Positions 47,451-58,518 of a DNA stretch of 64,000 nucleotides are shown here, piece after piece. Within the stretch, counting starts at the first letter, position 1. Each line of letters starts with the position of its first letter. Source of the DNA: Dermacentor variabilis (taxonomy: Eukaryota; Arthropoda; Arachnida; Ixodida; Ixodidae); contig NC_134572.1 of the NCBI RefSeq assembly GCF_050947875.1, forward strand, positions 115,627,709 to 115,691,708, in the 5' to 3' direction. The position numbers were made by a program, and so were the translations under genes. Below the pieces are notes generated by a model. It saw only the letters and a program-made list of their open reading frames with translations, made no database searches and had not been told where the DNA came from.

Positions 47451-48759
47451 GCTTTGTTTCTGTACGTGAAGAAATACTAATGGCCCGTTCTTGTCACCAG
47501 TGCACAATACATATCGTCGCATCGGATTTATTGTGGTTTGTGAAAAGTTCCAATTCTAAAGGCAGTGCACCGTAACAGTACCGTTACCATTAACCATAAG
47601 AGCTAACCAACAAGTGCCCAAGCAATATGTGCCAGCAGGAAGCTGTCGCTTGATATTGACCTTCATGTTCTCGTAATTTCTTGCCATTTTTTTCCTTACT
47701 CGGAAACTTCGATTTATTCAATAGCAGTGAACGCACCGGACAGCTGGGAGAGAGGAGGGAAAGGTGCCATAAATCACGGGCGGTGAATCGCAGCCACTTC
47801 CCACCTAAAGGCGTCACCAGCGCTCAGTTGCTTTTCAAAAGTGTAGGCGACCGGCTCGCGCGCACGTAGGACACCGGCTCGTTCCCGTTCTCATCGAAGC
47901 CTCGTTTAGAAACTGGGCGCGTTCCTCCCAGTGGGGCGCCCTCAGTTTGCGCACGCCGAAAATACCCGTCTTTGTGGGCCAGCGGCGCCGCACAGCGCAC
48001 GCGGATGGACCGGTGAGAAAGAAGACGGTGCCCGCGTTCTGTACTCACCGACTCTGAAAGGGCGGTCGGAGAGAAAGACCGCTATCGGTGACCCCGACCT
48101 CGAGCCGTCGGGGAACACCTGCCGCCGCTGACGCCAGCGCGTTCTGTTCCGCGATGCTCTGAGACGCATAAACCACGGGCGGCGGGCGTTCTCGGCTACA
48201 CACGCTTGGAGGGAGTGGGCTGAAGCTCGGCGGACATGCCGTGCTAATTACTCGACGCGTTGGATGCGCAGGTGCCGCTACGGGCAGGTCTCCCGGCCCC
48301 AAGCTGACTCGTTCACACGCATGAATAAGTGCGTGTATGGGCACTTGTAATCAACGTGTATGCCGGTGTGTAATTAAGAAACAAAAAAGAAGGCTAATTT
48401 CTCGCATATGCGGTGTTAAGCGAAGCTTTTCTTGATGTTTATGCACATTATTCTTTTTTTACTGACATGATTAAAAAAAAATTATGCGTGGCTCTGCTAT
48501 CGCAAACACAAGAGACCAGCGGAGCTGGGGGAAGTTAAGGTCTTCTTCTGTGGGGGGGTTTTGGTTAGGACGGCTCGCCATTTGAGGCGCCCGCCGCAAC
48601 AGAAGTGATTTGTTGAGACGCCATGCGTCGGTGTCGTATGCCAGATGCGGCACCAACGCGACGCGGTGGCGACCGCCGCGCCTTAGCTCTGATGCACGCT
48701 AGCTCCGACGCCATGTACCTGGTAGCTTCTGGAAAACCGCCGAAACGAGCGCGCTAGTT
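47451..48759. other. Intergenic, with a GC-rich block 47.73-48.33 kb
   Basis: The GC-rich, CpG-rich block has open frames in most phases, which is what base composition alone would give. No conserved protein or splice-supported exon was found. A 13-base G run occurs near 47383-47395 just to the left. Confidence 0.4.
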
Positions 48760-49318
48760 TTTATGATGATGATTATTATTATGATGACGATGATTATGAA
48801 GATGACAACTTTATTGTACCGCCAGATAAGGAGGCTCCCTACTTCCCGTACCCGGCACACAGGCCTAGGAGACGAGTCCTCCGCGATTAGAAGCAAGCAA
48901 AGAGGTCTTGAGTCTTCGCGGCTTCTTCCGCCAGGCGGATGGCTTGTTGCTGTGGAGTAGGGTCCTCGCTCCGCAGCAGGGCTTCCCAAGCCTTTCTACA
49001 ATTTATGTTTGCTTTAGCTCCTAGGGAGCAAGCGCATTCCCACATTATGTGATCGAGGGTCCCTCTCGCCCCACAGTGTTTGCACTTATCGTTTTCTCTA
49101 TGATGTATAACATGGTATGCCCAGACCTGGTTTACGAAGTTCCCAGCTTGCAGGCGCTTCCATGCGATTGCCTCTCTATTGTTTAGACTTTTATCCAGTG
49201 GTGGCACTAGTCTCCTGCGTAGCCGATAATTTTCGAGAATCTCCGTATAATTTTGCAGGCGCTCGTCCATGTTCCGGCAGTCGGGTGGTTCCATAGCCAC
49301 CCGGAAGTAAAGAGCTCG
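48760..49318 (-). mobile_element. 3' end of a LINE (C-terminal CCHC knuckle), 5'-truncated
   Basis: The minus-strand frame of about 140 codons ends with the tail typical of R1/I-type LINE ORF2: ...REAIAWKRLQAGNFVNQVWA, then the zinc knuckle CKHCGARGTLDHIMWEC (C-x2-C-x7-H-x4-C), then an Ala/Glu-rich end and stop. Directly downstream come AATAAAGTTGTCATC and an irregular ATC/ATT-rich tail (48763-48800), the usual 3' end. The 5' part is missing, as for most LINE copies. Confidence 0.8.
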
Positions 49319-49494
49319 GGCTAACTCTCAGAGCAATGATGTCACACCACCTGTGTCCCCGCCGCCCCGCTCCTTCTCCCCCGCTAGGCTCCACCCACAC
49401 TCGTCGCCCGTGGCTATGCTGCGCGATGCTTTCACTCTCTCAGCTCTCCCTCCCCCAGCTAACTGCGAACGTCAAGCTTCTAACAGCTCCATTG

Positions 49495-49540
49495 TAAAAT
49501 ATGCAGATGCCAAGCACTGTGGGAATCGATGTAAGCGAAG
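49495..49540 (+). repeat. Short dispersed repeat shared with 5341-5380
   Basis: GCACTGTGGGAATCGATGTA with AGCGAAG matches GCACTGTGGGAATCAGTGTA with AGCAAAG at 5353. Both lie within a few hundred bases of a Ruka-like SINE. Confidence 0.45.
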
Positions 49541-49874
49541 CTTTCTGTGCTGGTTGCTTTGATTGACGGTAATTAGGGGTGATGTTGACGGCGAAAGCTT
49601 AATCTCTTCAACGTTTTGTCCAATACGAGAGTGGTGAGTTGATGTTAAACGTTACGTTTCGCGCACCACTGCTGTTTGTTTGCGTAGTACACAGAACACA
49701 CATAAGGAGAAGGTGTTTGCTTGAAGCGCTGTTGTGTGCCATGCTTCATACGCTCTGCGAAGGTTGAGCATTGTCATTGCCTCACGTGGCACATCGCATC
49801 TTGGCAGAAATCTTAAACTTGAATTGGATTACGGGGCTGCACGTGCTGTACTGTACGTGCTGTATGGGGCTGTG

Positions 49875-50090
49875 CGTAATCTGATTATGAGGCACGCCGT
49901 AATGGCGGACTCCGGATAAATTTTGACATGGTGGTGTTCTTTAACGTTTCCCAAAATCTAAATGCACGTGGATGTTTTTACATCGCCGGCGTCGAAATGC
50001 GGCTGCCGCGGCCGGGATCAAATCCGCAACCTCAAGCAATGCGGCGGCCACAGAAGTGCTGATTTGACGTGCTATCGCTTCCGTATGTCG
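49875..50090 (-). mobile_element. Ruka-like SINE, second long copy
   Basis: The reverse complement shows the B-box-like GGTTGCGGATTTGATCCCGG, then GCCGCATTTCGACG, CACGTGCATTTAGATTTTGG, ACGTTAAAGAACACC and CCGCCATTACGGCGTGCCTC...ATAATCAG, the same order as the copy at 5091-5327 but diverged. Confidence 0.8.
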
Positions 50091-51430
50091 CCTAGACCCT
50101 ACGGTGATTTTTTACAGCTTTGCATCTGCGCGTCGTGTGTCAGTTGCCCGCTTGACGAATTTGCATGGTGTTTATTTTTGAGAAATAGCAGAAATGTACT
50201 GTACCATACCTTGAACTTAACTTCATCCAGTTTCCCCGCAACCGCTGCCGTGTCTTGGTAGTAGCGTTTCCTTGCCTTCTCACGTTACCTTTTCCTTATA
50301 TACCCCCTCCCCCCCTTTGAATGGGTACTGCGAGCGAAGAGTGGCAAGGCAGTGATTCACTCGTTTCTCTACTGCGTCGGTTCTACCCATTCTCTGTCTC
50401 ATGACAACATCATAACCGTTCCTCATAACAACTCCCAGGGAGCATGTGGTAGCCATCCGTCTGTCGCTTTGTATGATAGTGAAATTAACTTGCTCAATAT
50501 TAGACGATAGTATGTCGATTATGATGCAATTTATGATAGTTGTTATCGTGAACAGTAATCAAACGCTATCAGGAACGGTTGATCTGATGCCCATGCATGG
50601 TGATCATGTGATGGGTCTCGAGGATATATATGAGCTGTTTTTAGGAAGGAATAAAAATTCAGTTGTCAATATGCGCTGGTCTTTGTGTTCTTTTCTTGTT
50701 GTCTTCGTTCAGTGTGCGCAAAACTTTCCACAACGGATAATTACAGCTGTCAAGAGGCTACTGCGGCGACGCCCAGGGAGCTCCAGAGGGCATTGTGCAC
50801 ATTCGACGCGGTGCAACAGTACAAACTAGTTTCTCGCGTCGTCTTTCCTCCCTGCCTCGCTCCTGTCATACTTACACACGCTATGTACCACCCCTCGATT
50901 CGGTGTGCCAGACAGCAGCAGCAACAGTAGCAGCAGTGGGAAAGTCGAAGGAAGATGCAAAGAAAGCTTCGCTTTAAAAAATTACAGCGACGTTTCACGC
51001 GGGTTACGCGCAAGCGTATGGGTGCTATTCCCTTTTTGTGCATTGCGCGTAGGATGTTTGCATTGTGGCAAGCCTGGGGAGCCTCCTGGGCACGCCAAGC
51101 CCACGCCTTTTGCCGCACTTGTTCAGCTAGGGCCTGGTGCTTGGCGACGACTTCGGGGTCGGTTGACTCGCGCTCGGCCTGCCGGCGCTTGCGTCGCTGC
51201 TCTGTCCTCGCTCGGCGCTCGGCCTCTCTATCACGAGACGAACCCAGTAGGCCCATAGCGCACACAGAACCCGTAGCAACTGCCAGAGGAGATCAACCCA
51301 GCGCGCCTCCGCCTACCCTCCTCCTCCGCGATGCTTCTCCGCTTCATACAACGCCACCTAGACTTTCTTCTAGGTGGCGTTGCTTTGCCGAGCGCATATT
51401 ACAACACATGCGAAGAAGAGACGCCGCGAA
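50091..51430. other. Intergenic; unassigned repeats
   Basis: A charged minus-strand frame (50750-51265; stretches such as RRARTEQRRKRRQAERE) looks like repeat-derived sequence but matches no family I can name. A 13-bp perfect hairpin AACGCCACCTAGA/TCTAGGTGGCGTT sits at 51350-51381. Confidence 0.4.
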
Positions 51431-51790
51431 TATGCACAGCGAAGAAGAAGATGAAAAAGAAACTTTATTGTACAGTGAAAAGATTGATGTGGTTGGGGCC
51501 CTTAGTACAATGCTTCAATGGCTGCTGCCGCCGCTCGTACTCATCGTATCAAGACCAGCCCGACCTGAGGCTCATGCACAGGAGCACCGCGGCGTCGGAG
51601 CACAAACAGAAAGGGCACGAACGCAGTCTCGCATGCTAAATTGATCTCGATGGTGCGACCTGGCACAAGCGCGTGATTCTCACCTCCGCCTCCAGGTGCT
51701 TTCCTCCTCCGGCACTCGCTTCCCTCTTGAGGACAAACACAAAAACGCATATTTTACAGACGGAGCATGTACTCTTGCGCGTAAATAAAA
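51431..51790 (-). mobile_element. Probable LINE 3' end
   Basis: Minus strand ends with CTGTACAATAAAGTTTCTTT followed by a TTC/TCA-rich tail, the same layout as the LINE end at 48760. No diagnostic protein motif was found upstream, so the call rests on the 3' end alone. Confidence 0.35.
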
Positions 51791-52339
51791 GTCTTGGTGC
51801 ATGAATGGGGTGCAGGCTGCTCCCTGTCACATGATTTAGGGTTTTACACTTATACTGCTATGCACTCTTTCATATAACTCTAATACCATTGCACGTGTAA
51901 CACATACATAAAACGTACTGAACATACTGGGTGTTCCACGTAACCTGTTCCTAAAGTTCTCGAAATACAAAAAAAAAGGTTTTACGTAACTCGCGCGGCA
52001 CTTCTTCATATGTTGCGTATTTTCTTTCAGGCTTGGAATAAACTTTTATGTCGCACGTATCGAAGAACAGAAAGCCGGATCGGGAATTTTATTGCGATAG
52101 CAATTATATGGGCACTCCAGGCGCATTCTTGCCTTCGCCGTGAGCGTCGATGTCGCCGTGATGTTCCGCATAAAGTCCAAGGGCGATAACATCGTCGCCG
52201 CGCGCCGTATACTGTATGTGCGCGTGAAAGCATGTGCGAGTGAGCTGACGATGGTGGTTCAATCTCGCAAGCGCAAGGAAGGAAGACGGGGAGGAAGCGC
52301 ACCGTCTTCGGTCGCGCGCAAGGCACCGGAGAGAGGGTT

Positions 52340-52730
52340 CTACCCCGGCGGCAACCGCATATGGCGTGGCCGCGCGGGTTCTATCGTAAAGGTGACTTGC
52401 GATGGGGCAGAGTCTAGATGCACCTATGGCTCATAGCTGCGTATGCGCTGTGTTCTCGCCGCTCAGTTTGCGTCGAAGCGATACGCAGCACGAAGGTCAC
52501 TTCGCTCGCCGCTGCTGTCGCGCTTTGATGCGATATCCGCGGTCATCAAGTGAGATGTCTTCCTGTTTGCCTGTGCGCGCGTGACACCAGGTTTGATAAT
52601 TTAGTTACCAGCGAATGTTTACAAGGTTATACGGCTGATAAAACTACTATCCTTACTTTATGTAGCTTTCTACTAATTTACAATTGCAATCGATGCTTCG
52701 GCTTTCGCGCGAAACTGCGACTTTTTCAGA
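52340..52730 (+). repeat. Dispersed repeat family A, copy 4 (longest)
   Basis: Collinear with copy 1 over almost its full length: GGCCGCGCGGGTTCTATCGT, GCGATGGGGCAGAGTCTA, TGTTTGCCTGTGCGCGCGTG, GATAAAACTACTATCCTTAC, CTACTAATTTACAATTGCAA. No coding potential. Confidence 0.75.
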
Positions 52731-54196
52731 ATGGTCTACAATTTTCTCATTTACACTTTTGCTCTGAATATATATTTGAGCACTTGATAACAACTAATAA
52801 TAACTAGTTATTATTATTATAAAATAATAATAACTAGTTATGCAATTAGGCAAATACAAGAAATAGTCAGACTTGCTCCAAGCAACGACAAATAATTAAC
52901 ATTACGTTGGTTCTGTCTAGCTAGGTGGTACTTAAATATCTTTAAGTTTTGGCGCAAGCTACGTGGGACACATGGCATATTAAATGCAGATATAACAGAC
53001 GGTACATATATTGTGGAAATATAACGTAATGATGCAAATGTTTCGATCTAGATGCGGTGTCCGTTTCAACGTTGTTTATTAACACTAAGTTTCTTAGATG
53101 CAAACGCATGTGTTCGTTAGTCTTTTGCACTGCCCATTACACCACCACTTAGAAGAGTTTCTTCACGTTATGCATCGTCTATAGAAGTTCCAGTGTTCGT
53201 GATCGCCGATGCGACTTCGACTTGCACCATTTCACACAATTGCACGGGCGACGTGTAATGGACGCCATGCACAGACCAAACCATTGTTCTGTGCTATCTT
53301 CTTGTTGGTACTACTGACACAACGCTGAGAAGCAGCACATGCGTCGAGAAGCACGAGATGTAACAACGTATCGAAGCCCTTAGCAATCAGGTGGTTAATC
53401 GTGCCACCTGTTTTCTTCGTGGGCAGTGGTGAAGGGCTAGGGTGACAGATGACAACACGTGCAGCGAAGACGTCTTAGATGGAGGATGGTCACTACCGGC
53501 TTTCCGGTTTTCGTATGAAGGCGGTAAAGTCTCTGGTGAACACCAACGGAGTCGTCTCGTCGTCGTGGCTGTTGTAGTCAGAGATTACTGACCCGAGTGT
53601 ATACAGAATGAAGCTGAGAGAGAGAAACGATACTCACTACGATATCCATGGTCGCCACGTGTCAATGTTCCACTTTCAGCTTCCGGCTGTAATGTCCATT
53701 AGGCTTCTTGCTGATCATGGCCGCCAAGCGTCGTTTTCTTGTCTCATGTTTGCGAGTCAGCACACGCCCGCGTTCTGCATCCATGCTTCGCAACATAACG
53801 AAAATGTTCTCGTTCCACTGGGCGCTTCTTTCGCAACTCTGTCTCTACCACACTCAATGCATGCTCTGGTCCCCAGTTGTTGGTGACGTGTTTTGATGCA
53901 TTACAACTGAACCACTCGGCTGATTCTGTTGTGGTATAGTTGGCAAGTTGGTAGCAGGTAACGAACGGGCTTGCGTCCACTGTTCAACCCAAATCCAGCA
54001 GCCAGCGTCCAAAAGATTGAGGGAAGAGACAAAGAAAGCTTACCTTTGAAAGGTGGAGCTATGCGAGACAAACGCACTCCAAGAAATTGGGATGGGTGGC
54101 AGTCCCTCAGTATAGGCGTGGCATGGACCTCAGTGATGGCAACAAAAATAGACTTGGTAGAAGTTTACATCAGCATGCACTGCGCCAACCGAAAAA
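52731..54196. other. Intergenic; possible LTR remnants
   Basis: A palindromic AT stretch (AATAATAACTAGTTATTATT) lies near 52795-52845. 53.1-54.0 kb has no recognisable coding sequence; TGGTAGCAG near 53950 could be read as a primer-binding-site-like motif but no partner LTR was seen. The reverse transcriptase expected downstream of the LINE frame at 54197 is not here. Confidence 0.4.
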
Positions 54197-55861
54197 TTAA
54201 GGCGGCGAGATAGTGAAATGGATGACGGCGTGGTCACTTAGTCCCGGTAGTAAAGTCAGGGACGAAACGGACGCAGGCGCAGTGGTCAATACCAGATCCA
54301 GCACGTTCGCCGACGACGCCGTGACGCGAGTGGGTTCTTTTACGAGCTGGCAAAGATTAAACGCTGCGCACATGTCGACGAAGGTCAAGCACTCCGACGA
54401 ACCTGAAGTCACAATGGGACACGGATCGTCCCACAAGATGCCAGGAAAGTTGAAGTCCCCCAGAAGAAAAATTGGAGCCTTGGGATACCTACCCACAACT
54501 TTGGTGAGACAATCGTACAGGTCGTCACAAAAAGACGTGGCTGCGCTGGGCGCTCGGTAACAGACGCAAAATATCGCCTCCTTTTCATTTACGCGAATGC
54601 AGGTGCAAAGAAATTCAAGGGGAGATGGAATTGGAACCTCGAAAGAGGTAATGTCGCGAGACACGGCCGTCAGTATTCCTCCGCCAGAGCGCCCGCAGCG
54701 GTCATGTCTGTAGACGGTGTAGTTCTTCTCGCACATGAACAGGTCGCAGTTGTCTACTTTTTCCGACAGCCACGTTTCCGTTAGCACGACCGCATCTGCC
54801 AAGCAGGTGTCAATTAAGGACGATAGTGCGTGACGTTTGTTGAAGACGCTCCTTATGTTTGTGAATAGAATAGTGTAGTCTCTTGCTGGTGCTGTTATGG
54901 CGCGCTCAGTGGTTACAGTTGAAGGCGTTACTGTTTCAGCAGCGCTGACAGCTGCTCTATGCGGCTCCACTTCACGTACGGTGTCTGCTTCAGCGCAGTA
55001 CACGTAACATTTCCCGTTGGTGTAAAGTTTGTTGTAATGTAAATTGAAAGGCTGTCCACTGGCTTTGCCAAAATCGAAAAGCTTCTTTCGTGCCTGCCTT
55101 ATAGGCTTGGAGAAGTCCTCTTGCAGGTTGATTCCAGTGCCTTTGAGTTTTGATCTCTGCGAGAGAATACTGGTTCTGACGTCAAGTGAAGAAAACTTAA
55201 CGACGATCAGGCGAGATCTGTTGTCAACAAAAGTACCTATTCTACGTGCCCGCAAGATATCTTTCTGAGAAAGTTGAATGGACAAATGGTCCGAAAGAAG
55301 AGATCGCACCTTCTGCTCAGTCTGCGACCACGTTTCGGTCGAGCTGTCCCCAACACCATAGATAATCAAGTTGTCCCTGCGAAACCTATCCTCTTGATCA
55401 TCGAATTGCCGCTGGGGCGCTCGGTTTTCTCTTCTGAACGTGTCATCGGAAGCGGGGCGGTCACCTTCAAGATGATCACGAACCCCTTCGCGTGCGTTCA
55501 CCTTCATTTCGACGGCTGCCAATCTGGAGCTGATGGCGGATACTTGATTCTCGAGGTTTCTTTGACTTGCCATGACTACGTCGAGCGTCGACATCAGCTG
55601 TGCATGACGCAATTCTAGGCTGCTAGCGAGAGATTCAATTGCGGCCAATACCTCAGCGTTAGTCTTTGTCACATCCGGTTTTGGAGGACCGGGATTTAGT
55701 TCCACGTCGCCACACATAATAAGCAGGCTCGGCATATGAGTACAATAAACGATTGATGGTTCAATGAGATGTGGACTTGGACTGAAGTGCAAATTCCCGT
55801 CACGGTGGTAAGACCTCCTCATTATACATAACAATAACAACGACTCCTTCATTGTAGTCAT
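54197..55861 (-). mobile_element. LINE 5' half: 2A motif, coiled coil, ORF1p-like domain and APE endonuclease in one frame
   Basis: An uninterrupted 554-codon frame starting at ATG 55859-55861. Residues 51-59 are GDVELNPGP, preceded by LLIMC: a full match to the 2A consensus D-x-E-x-N-P-G-P that makes ribosomes skip a peptide bond between G58 and P59. Residues about 66-125 are predicted coiled coil; 160-290 resemble the L1 ORF1p RNA-binding and C-terminal domains (RRDNLIIYGV...ARRIGTF...RLIVVKF...KGTGINLQEDFSK). Residues 328-552 are a complete APE endonuclease (TNIRS N335, TETW E362, CYRAP, GDFN D469/N471, LDLVL, SDH 542-544). The frame stops right after the endonuclease and no reverse transcriptase follows, so the copy keeps its 5' end and lacks its 3' part, the reverse of usual LINE truncation. 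Clade: Jockey/CR1/L2-like, not settled. Confidence 0.85.
55685..55711 (-). other. 2A-type ribosome-skipping motif in the LINE frame
   Basis: Nine codons for GDVELNPGP, with a second Pro after. All invariant positions of the 2A consensus are kept, and the upstream residues are hydrophobic (PSLLIMC) as in active 2A elements. Skipping would release a 58-residue leader from the ORF1p/endonuclease product. Activity is inferred from the motif. Confidence 0.85.
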
Positions 55862-58224
55862 GACTTCTGAAGTCTATAAAGGCTTACTTCTGCACACCCC
55901 TACAGCGTTTAGTCAGGTCACGTTGGCCTTCTTGTGGAACACTTAGTTGCCATATGTTGAGGGTAAAATATAATTTTATAGTAAATTCAGAGCAGCGAAG
56001 ATCAGCAAACATGAAAGGGGGTGGCAGGAGGAAGGTACTTTTTCGTCAAAATAGTTGAAAGCCTTCAGTTACTCCTATGCACCCACGCGGCCACAGAAGT
56101 ATGTAACAACGCTATTAGAAACCGCTGTTAGCCTCCAGTAATGCTTCAGCCTGCAGTCACTGAAGCCTATCTGGTATCTCAGTGGTAATTTAGGTGGCGG
56201 GCTCAAATTCAGGGATGTCGGCGTGCAGGTGCGTCTTGTTGGGATTAAAACTTCTGTCGGGGTTAAAAAGCCTGCGACCAAAACACGAACACGGCGTCAT
56301 AGCTTGTAGACGGAGACACGGGCTATTAGTGGCGTTGACAAATGAAGTGACACTGATGTTGGGCTCCTGTAAAAAAAAGGGGGGAAAATCCGCAAGGCAG
56401 GTGACCGGCGCTTGCTGTATCTGAAAAGAAAGAAAAAAAAAAGGAGTGTCGGCGTAAGTGCGACTGTTTTCTGTTAAACATGTAAATTTTATGCATGCGC
56501 TTCTTTTTTAATTTATTTTGAAAAGTGCGCGTTGCTCACATTACTACCACGCATGATTTGATAGCATCATTTCAATGTTCTTGATTACCATGCTGTCCTA
56601 GCTCGATTAGATAATGCTCATAACGGGCTGTTTAGTGTGGTCATTCAAACGTTTATTGTAAAGTCAAGCAGCTATGTCTCGATTTCTCGAAGTGACGGCA
56701 TCAACGCCAGCAAAAGAAAACAAAAAAAGAGGCCCATTATTCCGCACGAGAACTGCGCCTCTGTAAGTTCTCGGCAGCTGAAAACAACATTGAATTAACT
56801 GAGCTGTCAACAGGGCGCTCGTGTCACACGGGCTTCGAACTGAAAATTGGGGGCCTATATTCACAAAATTCTTCTTGCGCAAGAATTATTTCGTAAGAGG
56901 AGATGCCGTCGACATGTTGGGCATCCCATTACCGAAGGTGGCTGGCCAGTATTGCCAAACTGCACTTGGGAATTCATGAAAAGCTTTGCGACATCGGCCC
57001 CCGTTTCGTGTATAGAAGCAGCGCAGAATCGCGTAATGCTTTTGCGTCGTCTAATGGAGGGTATTGGCCCGAGACAATTCTCTTCTCGGCAAGCGGTGCC
57101 TTAAAAGCAAGCCACTGCTAGGCCTTCTGAGCAGTGACGACAGCCGCTGCAGCAAGTAAATAGCACACGCGAGGCGATGGGGCGTGTCTGCACGTTGCAT
57201 AATCGTGCTCGTATGGCACAGAGTGCACGGTGTTATCGATAACAGGAAAACGTGTAAGACGATCGATGGAAAATGGAAATGGAAAATGAGAATGGCACCA
57301 CCTATTTTTTTTTTTTTTTTTGAATTGCGGTACTTCTCTCGTGGCGTCAGCATTGGATGATTCCCATTGAGCGGAAACCCACCTGTCTGTCAGTGCATGC
57401 TCAAAACAAGTCTCGAACCATAGAAAAGAAGAGCGCTCCACTCCTGCGCGCCTGACACGTGCTTGGAGCTGTACGTGAACAATTTATTACTCGGATTAAC
57501 ATGCGTGACGCCAGGTGCAATAGTAACGGTCCACAACTGCGGAGTATTCATGTGTCAACGATATTCTCGTTTGTTCTCCAACTGAGGATGACTATCTTGT
57601 ACGTCGTTCTCGTTAAGTGGGCGACACTGTAGATTCATTAGTATTTACCATAGTTGTATTCAGGCGCTAACAGTAGCATAAACTAAGCTTATCCAGACGG
57701 CTAATCTCTCTGTAGAAGATGTATCTGCGGTAAGCGTCGTATACAAAGCACATTTTTCTAATTTGGTTGGAGCAATGTTAAAGAAACGCTGGTTTGAATA
57801 CTAATAAACTGTTTCCTATAAGTGTGGACGAATTTATGTACATGACTCTCCATATTTTTGTGTAACTAATACTGCTCATGCAGCGCTGTGAATTCCTAAA
57901 CACGACTACGTAAGTGACTATATAAACAGGATGTTAGAGACAATAAACGAAAATATCAGGTTGAGCTAGATTTTAGATTAGCCTTTGTAATAACGAGTTT
58001 GTCATTAGTAGCGAGAACGGAGGTTTTCGCAAGCGAGAAAATGACGAAAATTAGAAATGAGAATGGCGCCACCTATTTTGGATTGTGGTAGTTCTCATGT
58101 GGCGTCAGCACTTGCTGATTCCCAGAGAGCGGCAGAGAGGAAGATCACGTGGGGATCACATCAACTCTACCGCTTTGACGCGCTATATTAATATTAGGTA
58201 GCAGCAGCGGCACCTTCGGTGGTA
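55862..58224. other. Intergenic with a short diverged duplicate
   Basis: 55862-55960 is probably the LINE 5' untranslated region. The GTCGGCGT motif recurs near 56218 and 56449. A 19-base T run is at 57305-57323. A roughly 85-bp unit occurs at 57283-57375 and again at 58053-58138. No gene is seen. Confidence 0.45.
57283..58138. repeat. Pair of about 85-bp direct repeats
   Basis: AAATGAGAATGGCACCACCT...GTGGCGTCAGCATTGGATGA (57283-57375) and AAATGAGAATGGCGCCACCT...GTGGCGTCAGCACTTGCTGA (58053-58138) share the same order. The first copy carries a poly-T insertion. Similar paired sequences could be solo ends of a larger lost element. Confidence 0.6.
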
Positions 58225-58518
58225 ATTAAGTACTTAGCAAAATCTATCCGTCAACATACGACAATAAATGCCCGCTATGCGGTGAACACGCAACGCTTTA
58301 CCACGTTACATGGGCCTGCCAAAAGCCAAAGATAGCGCCAGTACACAAAACACCAACACCGGAGCAGTGGGAGGCTGCGCTATCCTGCTCGAAGCCTGAA
58401 GAACAGCTCAAGCTGATCGACAGAGCTAGCAAGATGGCAAAGGCCACTGGGGCCCTGGACTGAGGGCTCCACCTTCGCCGGTATACCTTCTTTGTGAAAA
58501 TAAAGTTTTTCATTCATT
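58225..58518 (+). mobile_element. 3' end of a LINE (C-terminal CCHC knuckle), plus strand
   Basis: Frame ...LSKIYPSTYDNKCPLCGEHA... contains the zinc knuckle C-P-L-C-x7-H-V-T-W-A-C (C-x2-C-x7-H-x4-C, from 58269), then EQWEAALSCSKPEEQLKLID...GALD and stop TGA at 58461-58463. It is followed by AATAAAGTTTTTCATTCATTC. Same C-terminal architecture as the copy at 48760-49318 but on the opposite strand and clearly a different subfamily. Confidence 0.8.

Noticed and set aside
50750..51265. 171-codon Arg/Gln/Glu-rich minus-strand frame as a gene
   Set aside because: Low-complexity charged sequence merges into unrelated Cys-rich translation of CAG-type repeats; more likely repeat-derived.
53100..54000. 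LTR with a TGGTAGCAG primer-binding-like site near 53950
   Set aside because: No second LTR, polypurine tract or gag/pol sequence was found alongside.
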